Counted from the stretch's first letter, positions 14,601 to 30,832 are shown. The stretch: DNA of 64,000 nt from Seriola aureovittata (GCF_021018895.1 NC_079364.1:7748901-7812900), one strand, 5' to 3'. The notes: generated from the letters alone by a model not told the origin. Numbers and translations are program-made.

Positions 14601-16340
14601 TAGTAAGTCATAAAAAAGTCATAAAAAGTCATAAAAACGTCATAGTATATTAAGGCATAAAAGGTCATTGTATAGTAAGGCATAAAAAAGTCATAAAAAA
14701 GTCACAGTATAGTAAGGCATAAAAAATCATAGTATAGTAAGGCATAAAAAATCATAGTATAGTAAGGCATGAAAAGTCATAGTATAGTAAGTCATGAAAA
14801 GCAATAAAAACGTCATAGTATATTAAGGCATAAAAAGTGATAAAAACGTCATAGTATATTAAGGCATGAAAAAGTCATAGTATAGTAAGGCATAAAAAGT
14901 CATAAAAACGTCATAGTATAGTAAGGCATAAAAAGTCATAGTATAGTAAGGCATAAAAACGTCATAAAAACGTCATAGTATAGTAAGGCATAAAAAGTCA
15001 TAAAAACGTCATAGTATAGTAAGGCATAAAAAGTCATAAAAACGTCATAGTATAGTAAGGCATAAAAAGTCATAAAAACGTCATAGTATAGTAAAGCATA
15101 AAAAGTCATAAAAACGTCATAGTATAGTAAGGCATAAAATGTCATAGTATAGTAAGGCATAAAAAGTCATAAAAAGTCATAGTATAGTAAGGCATAAAAA
15201 GTCATAGTATAGTAAGGCATGAAAAGTCATAGTATAGTAAGGCATGAAAAGTCATAGTATAGTAAGTCATGAAAAGCAATAAAAACGTCATAGTATAGTA
15301 AGGCATAAAAAGTCATAAAAACGTCATAGTATATTAAGGCATAAAAGGTCATTGTATAGTAAGGCATAAAAAGTCATAAAAACGTCATAGTATAGTAAGG
15401 CATAAAAAGTCATAGTATAGCAAGGCATAAAACGTCATAAAAAGTCATAGTATAGTAAGGCATAAAAAGTCATAAAAACGTCATAGTATAGTAAGGCATA
15501 AAAAGTCATAGTATAGTAAGTCATAAAAAGTCATAAAAAACGTCATAGTATAGTAAGGCATAAAAAATCATAAAAAGTCATAGTATAGGAAGGCATAAAA
15601 AGTCATAGTATAGTAAGGCATAAAAAGTCATAGTATAGTAAGGCATGAAAAGTCATAATATAGTAAGTCATAAAAAGTCATAAAAACGTCATAGTATAGT
15701 AAGGCATAAAAAGTCATAGTATAGTAAAGCATAAAAAGTCATAAAAACGTCATAGTATAGTAAGGCATAAAAAGTCATAAAAACGTCATAGTATAGTAAG
15801 GCATAAAAAGTCATAGTATAGCAAGGCATAAAAAGTCATAAAAAGTCATAGTATAGTAAGGCATAAAAAGTCATAAAAACGTCATAGTATAGTAAGGCAT
15901 GAAAAGTCATAGTATAGTAAGTCATAAAAAGTCATAAAAACGTCATAGTATAGTAAGGCATAAAAAGTCATAAAAAAGTCATAGTATACTAAGGTATAAA
16001 AAGTCATAAAAAAGTCATAGTATAGTAAGGTATGAAAAGTCATAATAAAGTAAGTCATAAAAAGTCATAAAAACGTCATAGTATAGTAAGGTATGAAAAG
16101 TCATTGTATAGTAAAGCATAAAAAGTCATAAAAACGTCATAGTATAGTAAGGCATAAAAAGTCATAAAAAGTCATAGTATAGTAAGGCATAAAAAGTCAT
16201 AAAAAGTCATAAAAACGTCATAGTATAGTAAGGCATAAAAAGTCATAAAAACGTCATAGTATAGTAAGGCATAAAAAGTCATAGTATAGTAAGGCATAAA
16301 AAGTCATAAAAACGTCATAGTATAGTAAGGCATAAAAAGT

Positions 16341-17486
16341 CATAAAAACGTCATAGTATAGTAAGGCATAAAAAGTCATAGTATAGTAAGGCATAAAAAG
16401 TCATAAAAACGTCTTAGTATAGTAAGGCATAAAAAGTCATAAAAACGTCATAGTATAGTAAAGCATAAAAAGTCATAAAAACGTCATAGTATAGTAAGGC
16501 ATAAAATGTCATAGTATAGTAAGGCATAAAAAGTCATAAAAACGTCATAGTACAGTAAGGCATAATAAGTCATATTATAGTAAGGCATGAAAAGTCATAG
16601 TATAGTAAGTCATGAAAAGCCATAAAAACGTCATAGTATAGTAAGGCATAATAAGTCATAGTATAGTAAGGCATAAAAAGTCATAAAAACGTCATAGTAT
16701 GGTAAGGCATAAAAAGTCATAAAAACGTCATAGTATATTAAAGCATAAAAAGTCATAGTATAGTAAGGCATAAAAAGTCATAAAAAAGTCATAGTATAGT
16801 AAGGCATGAAAGTCATAAAAATGTCACAGTATAGTAAGGCATAAAAAGTCATAGTATAGTAAGGCATGAAAAGTCATAGTATAGTAAGGCATGAAAGTCA
16901 TAAAAATGTCACAGTATAGTAAGGCATAAAAAGTCATAGTATAGTAAGGCATGAAAAGTCATAGTATAGTAAGGCATGAAAAGTCATAATATAGTAAGTC
17001 ATAAAAAGTCATAAAAACGTCATAGTATATTAAGGCATAAAAGGTCATTGTATAGTAAAGCATAAAAAGTCATAAAAACGTCATAGTATAGTAAGGCATA
17101 AAAAGTCATAGTATAGCAAGGCATAAAAAGTCAGAAAAAGTCATAGTATAGTAAGGCATAAAAAGTCATAAAAACGTCATAGTATAGTAAGGCATGAAAA
17201 GTCATAGTATAGTAAGTCATAAAAAGTCATAAAAACGTCATAGTATAGTAAGGCATAAAAAGTCATAGTATAGTAAGGCATAAAAAGTCATAAAAACGTC
17301 ATAGTATAGTAAGGCATAAAAAGTCATAAAAACGTCATAGTATAGTAAAGCATAAAAAGTCATAAAAACGTCATAGTATACTAAGGCATAAAAAGTCATA
17401 AAAACGTCATAGTATATTAAGGCATAAAAAGTCATAAAAAAGTCATAGTATAGGAAGGCATAAAAAGTCATAGTATAGTAAGACAT
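16341..17486 (+). repeat. Higher-order repeat block, left copy (offset 4130 bp)
   Basis: Rare variants recur at constant spacing with the block near 20471-21616. The 'gtcttag' variant is at 16411 and 20541, 'gtatggtaagg' follows gtcata at 16691 and 20821, and the same 82-codon minus-strand by-product frame is at 17238 and 21368. All three pairs are exactly 4130 bp apart, implying duplication of a block of at least 1 kb. Block limits are approximate. Confidence 0.8.
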
Positions 17487-20470
17487 AAAAAGTCATAAAA
17501 ACGTCATCGTATAGTAAGGTATGAAAAGTCATTGTATAGTAAGTCATGAAAAGTCATAGTATAGTAAAGCATAAAAAGTCATAAAAACGTCATAGTACAG
17601 TAAGGCATAAAAAGTCATAAAAACGTCATAGTATAGTAAGGCATGAAAAGTCATAGTATAGTAAGTCATAAAAAGTCATAAAAAAGTCATAATAAAGTAA
17701 GTCATAAAAAAGTCATAAAAACGTCATAGTATAGTAAGGTATGAAAAGTCATTGTATAGTAAAGCATAAAAAGTCATAAAAACGTCATAGTATAGTAAGG
17801 CATAAAAAGTCATAAAAACGTCATAGTATAGTAAGGCATAAAAAGTCATAGTATAGCAAGGCAGAAAAAGTCATAAAAAGTCATAGTATAGTAAGGCATA
17901 AAGTCCTAAAAACGTCATAGTATAGTAAGGCACAAAAAGTCATAGTATAGTAAGGCATAAAAACGTCATAAAAACGTCATAGTATAGTAAGAAAGAAAAA
18001 GTCATAAAAACGTCATAGTATAATAAAGCATATAAAGTCATAAAAACGTCATAGTATAGTAAGGCATAAAATGTCATAGTATAGTAAGGCATAAAAAGTC
18101 ATAAAAACGTCATAGTATAGTAAGGCATAAAATGTCATAGTATAGTAAGGCATAAAAAGTCATAAAAAAGTCACAGTATAGTAAGGCATAAAAAGTCATA
18201 GTATAGTAAGGCATGAAAAGTCATAGTATAGTAGGCATGAAAAGTCATAGTATAGTAAGTCATGAAAAGCAATAAAAACGTCATAGTATAGTAAGGCATA
18301 AAAAGTGATAAAAACGTCATAGTATATTAAGGCATAAAAGGTCATTGTATAGTAAGGCATAAAAAGTCATAAAAACGTCATAGTATAGTAAGGCATAAAA
18401 AGTCATAGTATAGCAAGGCATAAAACGTCATAAAAAGTCATAGTATAGTAAGGCATAAAAAGTCATAAAAACGTCATAGTATAGTAAGGCATGAAAAGTC
18501 ATAGTATAGTAAGTCATAAAAAGTCATAAAAACTTCATAGTATAGTAAGGCATAAAAAGTCATAAAAAAGTCATAGTATAGGAAGGCATAAAAAGTCATA
18601 GTATAGTAAGGCATAAAAAGTCATAGTATAGTAAGGCATGAAAAGTCATAATATAGTAAGTCATAAAAAGTCATAAAAACGTCATAGTATAGTAAGGCAT
18701 AAAAAGTCATAGTATAGTAAAGCATAAAAAGTCATAAAAACGTCATAGTATAGTAAGGCATAAAAAGTCATAAAAACGTCATAGTATAGTAAGGCATAAA
18801 AAGTCATAGTATAGCAAGGCATAAAAAGTCATAAAAAAGTCATAGTATAGTAAGGCATAAAATGTCATAGTATAGTAAGGCATGAAAAGTCATAGTATAG
18901 TAAGGCATGAAAAGTCATAGTATAGTAAGTCATGAAAAGCAATAAAAACGTCATAGTATAGTAAGGCATAAAAAGTGATAAAAACGTCATAGTATATTAA
19001 GGCATAAAAGGTCATTGTATAGTAAGGCATAAAAAGTCATAAAAACGTCATAGTATAGTAAGGCATAAAAAGTCATAGTATAGCAAGGCATAAAACGTCA
19101 TAGAAAGTCATAGTATAGTAAGGCATAAAAAGTCATAAAAACGTCATAGTATAGTAAGGCATAAAAAGTCATAAAAACGTCATAGTATAGTAAGGCATAA
19201 AAAGTCATAAAAACGTCATAGTATAGTAAAGCATAAAAAGTCATAAAAACGTCATAGTATAGTAAGGCATAAAATGTCATAGTATAGTAAGGCATAAAAA
19301 GTCATAAAAAAGTCACAGTATAGTAAGGCATAAAAAGTCATAGTATAGTAAGGCATGAAAAGTCATAGTATAGTAAGGCATGAAAAGTCATAGTATAGTA
19401 AGTCATGAAAAGCAATAAAAACGTCATAGTATAGTAAGGCATAAAAAGTCATAAAAACGTCATAGTATATTAAGGCATAAAAGGTCATTGTATAGTAAGG
19501 CATAAAAAGTCATAAAAACGTCATAGTATAGTAAGGCATAAAAAGTCATAGTATAGTAAGGCATAAAAACGTCATAAAAAAGTCATAGTATAGTAAGGCA
19601 TAAAAAGTCATAAAAACGTCATAGTATAGTAAGGCATGAAAAGTCATAGTATAGTAAGTCATAAAAAGTCATAAAAACGTCATAGTATAGTAAGGCATAA
19701 AAAGTCAGAAAAAGTCATAGTATAGTAAGGCATAAAAAGTCATAGTATAGTAAGGCATAAAAAGTCATAGTATAGTAAGGCATAAAAAGTCATAGTATAG
19801 TAAGGCAAAAAAAGTCATAAAAACGTCATAGTATAGTAAGGCATAAAAAGTCATAGTATAGTAAAGCATAAAAAGTCATAAAAACGTCATAGTATAGTAA
19901 GGCATAAAAACGTCATAAAAACGTCATAGTATAGTAAGCATAAAAAGTCATAGTATAGCAAGGCATAAAAAGTCAGAAAAAGTCATAGTATAGTAAGGCA
20001 TAAAAAGTCATAAAAACGTCATAGTATAGTAAGGCATGAAAAGTCATAGTATAGTAAGTCATAAAAAAGTCATAAAAACGTCATAGTATAGTAAGGCATA
20101 AAAAGTCATAAAAAAGTCATAGTATACTAAGGTATAAAAAGTCATAAAAAAGTCATAGTATAGTAAGGTATGAAAAGTCATAATAAAGTAAGTCATAAAA
20201 AGTCATAAAAACGTCATAGTATAGTAAGGTATGAAAAGTCATTGTATAGTAAAGCATAAAAAGTCATAAAAACGTCATAGTATAGTAAGGCATAAAAAGT
20301 CATAAAAAAGTCATAGTATAGTAAGGCATAAAAAGTCATAAAAAAGTCATAGTATAGTAAGGCAAAAAAAGTCATAAAAACGTCATAGTATAGTAAGGCA
20401 TAAAAAGTCATAGTATAGTAAGGCATAAAAAGTCATAAAAACGTCATAGTATAGTAAGGCATAAAAAGTC

Positions 20471-21616
20471 ATAAAAACGTCATAGTATAGTAAGGCATAA
20501 AAAGTCATAGTATAGTAAGGCATAAAAAGTCATAAAAAACGTCTTAGTATAGTAAGGCATAAAAAGTCATAAAAACGTCATAGTATAGTAAAGCATAAAA
20601 AGTCATAAAAACGTCATAGTATAGTAAGGCATAAAATGTCATAGTATAGTAAGGCATAAAAAGTCATAAAAACGTCATAGTACAGTAAGGCATAATAAGT
20701 CATAGTATAGTAAGGCATGAAAAGTCATAGTATAGTAAGTCATGAAAAGCCATAAAAACGTCATAGTATAGTAAGGCATAATAAGTCATAGTATAGTAAG
20801 GCATAAAAAGTCATAAAAACGTCATAGTATGGTAAGGCATAAAAAGTCATAAAAACGTCATAGTATATTAAAGCATAAAAAGTCATAGTATAGTAAGGCA
20901 TAAAAAGTCATAAAAAGTCATAGTATAGTAAGGCATGAAAAGTCATAAAAATGTCATAGTATAGTAAGGCATAAAAAGTCATAGTATAGTAAGGCATGAA
21001 AAGTCATAGTATAGTAAGGCATGAAAGTCATAAAAATGTCACAGTATAGTAAGGCATAAAAAGTCATAGTATAGTAAGGCATGAAAAGTCATAGTATAGT
21101 AAGGCATGAAAAGTCATAATATAGTAAGTCATAAAAAGTCATAAAAACGTCATAGTATATTAAGGCATAAAAGGTCATTGTATAGTAAAGCATAAAAAGT
21201 CATAAAAACGTCATAGTATAGTAAGGCATAAAAAGTCATAGTATAGCAAGGCATAAAAAGTCAGAAAAAGTCATAGTATAGTAAGGCATAAAAAGTCATA
21301 AAAACGTCATAGTATAGTAAGGCATGAAAAGTCATAGTATAGTAAGTCATAAAAAGTCATAAAAACGTCATAGTATAGTAAGGCATAAAAAGTCATAGTA
21401 TAGTAAGGCATAAAAAGTCATAAAAACGTCATAGTATAGTAAGGCATAAAAAGTCATAAAAACGTCATAGTATAGTAAAGCATAAAAAGTCATAAAAACG
21501 TCATAGTATACTAAGGCATAAAAAGTCATAAAAACGTCATAGTATATTAAGGCATAAAAAGTCATAAAAAAGTCATAGTATAGGAAGGCATAAAAAGTCA
21601 TAGTATAGTAAGGCAT
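20471..21616 (+). repeat. Higher-order repeat block, right copy (offset 4130 bp)
   Basis: Partner of the block near 16341-17486, carrying the same ordered set of rare unit variants. A further similar segment occurs near 22957-23205, 1589 bp downstream of the matching point at 21368, so at least three related copies exist. Block limits are approximate. Confidence 0.8.
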
Positions 21617-23580
21617 GAAAAGTCATAGTATAGTAAGTCATAAAAAGTCATAAAAAAGTCATAATAAAGTAAGTCATAAAAAGTCATAAAAACGTCATAG
21701 TATAGTAAGGTATGAAAAGTCATTGTATAGTAAAGCATAAAAAGTCATAAAAACGTCATAGTATAGTAAGGCATAAAAAGTCATAAAAACGTCATAGTAT
21801 AGTAAGGCATGAAAAGTCATAGTATAGTAAGTCATAAAAAGTCATAAAAAAGTCATAATAAAGTAAGTCATAAAAAGTCATAAAAACGTCATAGTATAGT
21901 AAGGTATGAAAAGTCATTGTATAGTAAAGCATAAAAAGTCATAAAAACGTCATAGTATAGTAAGGCATAAAAAGTCATAAAAACGTCATAGTATAGTAAG
22001 GCATAAAAAGTCATAGTATAGCAAGGCATAAAAAGTCATAAAAAGTCATAGTATAGTAAGGCATAAAGTCATAAAAACGTCATAGTATAGTAAGGCACAA
22101 AAAGTCATAGTATAGTAAGGCATAAAAACGTCATAAAAACGTCATAGTATAGTAAGGCAGAAAAAGTCATAAAAACGTCATAGTATAGTAAAGCATAAAA
22201 AGTCATAAAAACGTCATAGTATAGTAAGGCATAAAATGTCATAGTATAGTAAGGCATAAAAAGTCATAAAAACGTCATAGTATAGTAAGGCATAAAAAGT
22301 CATAGTATAGTAAGGCATAAAAAGTCATAAAAAGTCATAGTATAGTAAGGCATGAAAGTCATAAAAATGTCACAGTATAGTAAGGCATAAAAAGTCATAG
22401 TATAGTAAGGCATGAAAAGTCATAGTATAGTAAGGCATGAAAAGTCATAGTATAGTAAGTCATGAAAAGCAATAAAAACGTCATAGTATAGTAAGGCATA
22501 ATAAGTCATAGTATAGTAAGGCATAAAAAGTCATAAAAACGTCATAGTATAGTAAGGCATAAAAAGTCATAAAAACGTCATAGTATATTAAAGCATAAAA
22601 AGTCATAGTATAGTAAGGCATACTATTTCATATTATAGTAAGGCATAAAAAGTCATAAAAACGTCATAGTATAGTAAGGCATGAAAGTCATAAAAATGTC
22701 ACAGTATAGTAAGGCATAAAAAGTCATAGTATAGTAAGGCATGAAAAGTCATAGTATAGTAAGGCATGAAAAGTCATAATATAGTAAGTCATAAAAAGTC
22801 ATAAAAACGTCATAGTATATTAAGGCATAAAAAGTCATAGTATAGCAAGGCATAAAAAGTCATAGTATAGTAAGGCATAAAAAGTCATAAAAACGTCATA
22901 GTATAGTAAGGCATGAAAAGTCATAGTATAGTAAGTCATAAAAAGTCATAAAAACGTCATAGTATAGTAAGGCATAAAAAGTCATTGTATAGTAAGGCAT
23001 AAAAAGTCATAAAAACGTCATAGTATAGTAAAGCATAAAAAGTCATAAAAACGTCATAGTAAAGTAAGGCATAAAAAGTCATAAAAACGTCATAGTATAC
23101 TAAGGCATAAAAAGTCATAAAAACGTCATAGTATAGTAAGGCATAAAAAGTCATAAAAAAGTCATAGTATAGGAAGGCATAAAAAGTCATAGTATAGTAA
23201 GGCATGAAAAGTCATAGTATAGTAAGGCATGAAAAGTCATAATATAGTAAGTCATAAAAAGTCATAAAAACGTCATAGTATAGTAAGGCATAAAAAGTCA
23301 TAGTATAGTAAGGCATAAAAACGTCATAAAAACGTCATAGTATAGTAAGGTATGAAAAGTCATAGTATAGTAAAGCATAAAAAGTCATAAAAACGTCATA
23401 GTATACTAAGGTATAAAAAGTCATTAAAAAGTCATAGTATAGTAAGGCATAAAAAGTCATAGTATAGTAAGGCATAAAAAGTCATGAAAAAGTCATAGTA
23501 TAGTAAGGCATAAAAAGTCATAGTATAATAAGGCATAAAAAGTCATAAAAACATCATAGTATACTAAGGCATAAAAAGTC

Positions 23581-24700
23581 CTGCAGAATTCCTGTCTGGA
23601 GCCTGAAGAGTAATAATTGAATACTTGAAGTTGTCATTTAATGCTTCGATTGATTCATCTCAAATTCTTTTATCAAATTCTTACTTTTCCATTTATAGCA
23701 TGCATTCATTAACGTAAAGGAAAACAAAATTATTCAATTTACCAATTAACTATTTCTTTATGTTTCTCATGAAAGTGTCCATCCATTTTCTTCCGCTTAT
23801 CCAAGTTCGGGTCACAGTGGCAGCATGTTGAGTAGAGTAGTCCAGTTGTCCGTCTCCCCAGCAATAAATTACACTTTTAACAATTTATCAAACTGATTGA
23901 CAAAACTGATTCGAAAACGGATCACATTTTTCTTCTAACTCCATTCATATTCCTGTCACAATTCATTTTGTTTCCTGTTTTTGCAGTTTTTGTGATCACA
24001 AATTTTAAGTCTAACCTAAAGCAAAGCAACAGGCTTGTTATTGATAAAATTACTTTTCTTTAATCAATGTATGCTTTAAATGTAAATTAAATCGATTTAT
24101 AAAAGGTTTTAACATTATTCCATGGTTCCCTGCAACAGACTGTATTTCCAAATACTCTTTCATTCACACACTTAATAAATAGACAGTTATATCTGAAATT
24201 AGTTCAAATCTAAAGCCAATGTTTCAATTGGCTCTTATACAGGTATTTCAGCAAGAGAGTAAATCACTACCATCTGTCACCAAGAAGTGAGAATACTATT
24301 TTCCTGTTGTTTTAATAACTTCCATCAGTCTGACACTCTGCTTTGCTGTGTATGTAATCTCAAAAATGTAAAGGGTGTGCAGTGGTACTCAGAAATCTGT
24401 AGGGGTCATGAGACAAAATTTTGTTTAACCATTAACATTGTATTGTATTTCAGATTATAATATGAAGTCTTAATCTGAAATGTAATTTGGGACTAGATCT
24501 GACAGGTTAATGTTGTGACATTCAATTGTGAAGCTGCTTAAAAATACTCAAGGTACCTCAAAATTGCAATTCAGTACAGTAATTGTGAACATACTCAAGT
24601 TACTTTCCCCACTGAGGATATTATCCATGCTACTCTTCATTATAGTTAAGCAAAGATCATTAATCATCACCTTCTGGCTAAAAAAAAAAAAGGGACCATT
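23581..24700. other. Intergenic spacer between satellite and rps17 3' end
   Basis: About 1.1 kb of single-copy-looking AT-rich sequence. It starts abruptly with ctgcagaattcctgtctgg right after the last satellite module. It contains one degraded interspersed-repeat fragment (about 23777-23867) and an A11 run near 24680. No ORF of note, RNA gene or promoter is recognised. Confidence 0.6.
23777..23867 (+). repeat. Fragment of a common teleost interspersed repeat
   Basis: The stretch around ccattttcttccgcttatcc followed by a 'tcgggtca..gtggcagca' segment resembles a very widespread fish repeat tail, which I know by sequence but cannot name with certainty. Only about 90 bp is recognisable and it is diverged. 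Confidence 0.5.
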
Positions 24701-24720
24701 CTTGTGAATAATTATGTCTC

Positions 24721-24726
24721 TTTATT
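24721..24726 (-). terminator. rps17: rps17 polyadenylation signal AATAAA
   Basis: AATAAA on the minus strand, 22 nt after the TAG stop. It gives the very short 3' UTR typical of ribosomal protein mRNAs; cleavage is expected near 24700. Confidence 0.85.
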
Positions 24727-24748
24727 CAGAGCATTAATACACATGATT

Positions 24749-29622
<4,874 letters not shown>

Positions 29623-29625
<3 letters not shown>

Positions 29626-29650
29626 GTTGGCTAGGACCAGTGGAAGAGAG
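29623..29650 (-). other. rps17: rps17 exon 1: TOP-type leader plus ATG
   Basis: Reading the minus strand, a pyrimidine run CCTCTCTTCC (29651-29642) precedes a 25-nt leader and the ATG at 29625-29623, which is immediately followed by the donor GTGGGT. A short leader starting C + pyrimidines is the hallmark of 5'-TOP mRNAs, which are translationally controlled through mTOR/LARP1. The start nucleotide (29650) is inferred from the motif and the TATA-like spacing. Confidence 0.75.
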
Positions 29651-29760
29651 GCACCGGAGGGTCATACAGGAAGTTTATAGTTTTCAGGCTGCTCGATCAC
29701 ACCACACCCGGGCCAACAGCGCCGGCTAGCGGCGGGGGGAGAGAACTGCACGTGAAGGAA
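29651..29760 (-). promoter_or_regulatory. rps17: rps17 core promoter, TATA-like box and GC-rich segment
   Basis: On the minus strand a TATAAA sits at 29679-29674, about 29 bp upstream of the inferred TOP start. Farther upstream is a GC-rich stretch (about 29705-29740, several CpGs), then a palindromic CACGTG E-box at 29749-29754. This arrangement fits a compact ribosomal-protein promoter. The E-box role (for example Myc/USF-type factors) is inference. Confidence 0.6.
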
Positions 29761-29899
29761 AACAATGGAGGAAACAATATTTCACCATGTACTCAAAGTC
29801 AGTCATTATTTTATTTAAGTATATTTAAAGAGGTTGTTTTGAAGTGCATCCAAGCCTCAAACCAAAGTCTATCAGTAGTTTAAAACTGCCTTTTCCATC

Positions 29900-30072
29900 T
29901 GATGCCAATTGCTCTGTCACTTTTGTATTGTTTTTATTTTTATATTCCATTTTTATTGTTGCTTCTTCTTAATGTGTTTTTAATCTCAATTTGTGTAGCT
30001 GTGTATGGTGTCCTTGAGTGCCAAGAAAGGCGCCTTTAAATAAAATGTATTATTATTATTATTATTATTTAG
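29900..30072 (+). repeat. L2-type LINE 3' tail with (ATT)n end
   Basis: The end 'ccttgagtgccaagaaaggc' followed by 'gcctttaaataaaatg' and (ATT)7-8 is the typical hairpin-plus-microsatellite tail of fish L2-like LINEs. Only 3' UTR sequence is present. The 5' limit is uncertain. Confidence 0.6.
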
Positions 30073-30087
30073 CTATTTATATTTAGA

Positions 30088-30441
30088 GCTCCAACGATTA
30101 GTCTATTAATTGATCAGTCCATGGTAAGAAAATTCATTGTCAACTATTTTGATAATTGATTCATCATTTCAGTCTTTCCTCAAGAAAAAAACACTCTCTG
30201 GCCCGAGCTTCTCAAATGTGAGGATTTGCTGCTTTTCTTTGTATATGGCAGTAAATGAAATGTTTTTAGATTTTGACTGTTAATTGGACAAAACAAGTTA
30301 TCTGAATATGTCACTTTGGGCTCTGGGAAATTGTGATGTGCATTTTTCCTTTTGACATTTTTTGGACGAAACTATTTATTATTGACTAATCAAGAAATTA
30401 ATTGTTGGATGAATCAGTAATTAAAATAATTGTTGGTAGTA
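30088..30441 (+). mobile_element. Non-autonomous hAT-like MITE, diverged
   Basis: Starts 'agagctccaacgattagtct' and ends 'aattaaaataattgttggta', imperfect inverted termini of the 'gctgcaacgattaatcg' type. Internal landmarks 'cttctcaaatgtgaggattt', 'gctgcttttctttgta' and 'tttgggctctgggaaa' match a widespread teleost repeat that I recognise by sequence. It has no coding capacity. The superfamily is inferred from its ends. Confidence 0.65.
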
Positions 30442-30832
30442 AAACTTAACTCAAACTGTATTATGGTTGCATGAACTGTATAAGAAAAAAATTTGCTTCA
30501 AATTTAAAACAGCAAAAGGCTCATTTTTGGCAATACATTAAAAAACACTTGTGGGTTGGCATTACTTCCATTTAAAGAATAAGAAGCCATTGAACTACGT
30601 GCTGTGAACATCTTACTCTTTACTGTAAATCTTCAAGCTTGAAAGGTGAATTTTGGAAATGTCCCTACACTGGAAAAACCATAAAATAAAATAATCTCCT
30701 TGAATATTTTAGTTATTTTCAGACCAAATTGCCCCGATCTTCAATATGAGATCTAACACCAAGATATCAAGTATCAGGAGAAATTGGTACAAATAACTTC
30801 ACAAAGGACATTCCCACAAGGTGGAGAGATCT

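Larger units (their letters stand above)
1..23580 (+). repeat. Modular AT-rich satellite array (25/35/36-bp units), open at left edge
   Basis: Tandem array occupying 1-1386 and 2691-23580, interrupted only by a LINE. Every unit starts with 'cat' and is assembled from modules cataaaaagt (10 bp), cataaaaacgt (11 bp) and catagtatagtaagg (15 bp, itself ca + tagta x2 + agg). One A-type plus the 15-mer gives 25 bp; two A-types plus the 15-mer give 35 or 36 bp. Common variants are catgaaaagt, catactatagtaagg, ...tagtaagt and ...tagtaaagc. The consensus is about 28% GC, with A near 50% and T near 22% on the plus strand. No inverted block was seen over 23 kb. The left part (1-10 kb) is more heterogeneous than 14-22 kb. 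The right edge is abrupt at 23580. I do not recognise a named satellite family. Confidence 0.97.
29761..30830. other. Intergenic region between csnk1g1 3' end and rps17 promoter
   Basis: About 1.1 kb, mostly covered by repeats: an L2-like 3' tail (about 29900-30072) and a nearly complete MITE-like element (30088-30441). The remaining part (30445-30830) has no recognised feature. Confidence 0.55.

Noticed and set aside
659..23205. Numerous minus-strand ORFs reading FMTFYALLYYDV-type repeats
   Set aside because: They follow automatically from the 36-bp period in a stop-free frame and end wherever a 25-bp unit shifts the frame. There is no start context, no splice structure and no conserved non-repetitive protein.
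1..23580. CRISPR-like array of regularly spaced short repeats
   Set aside because: There are no unique spacers between repeats; all sequence is the same few words. The genomic context is eukaryotic, with spliced genes.
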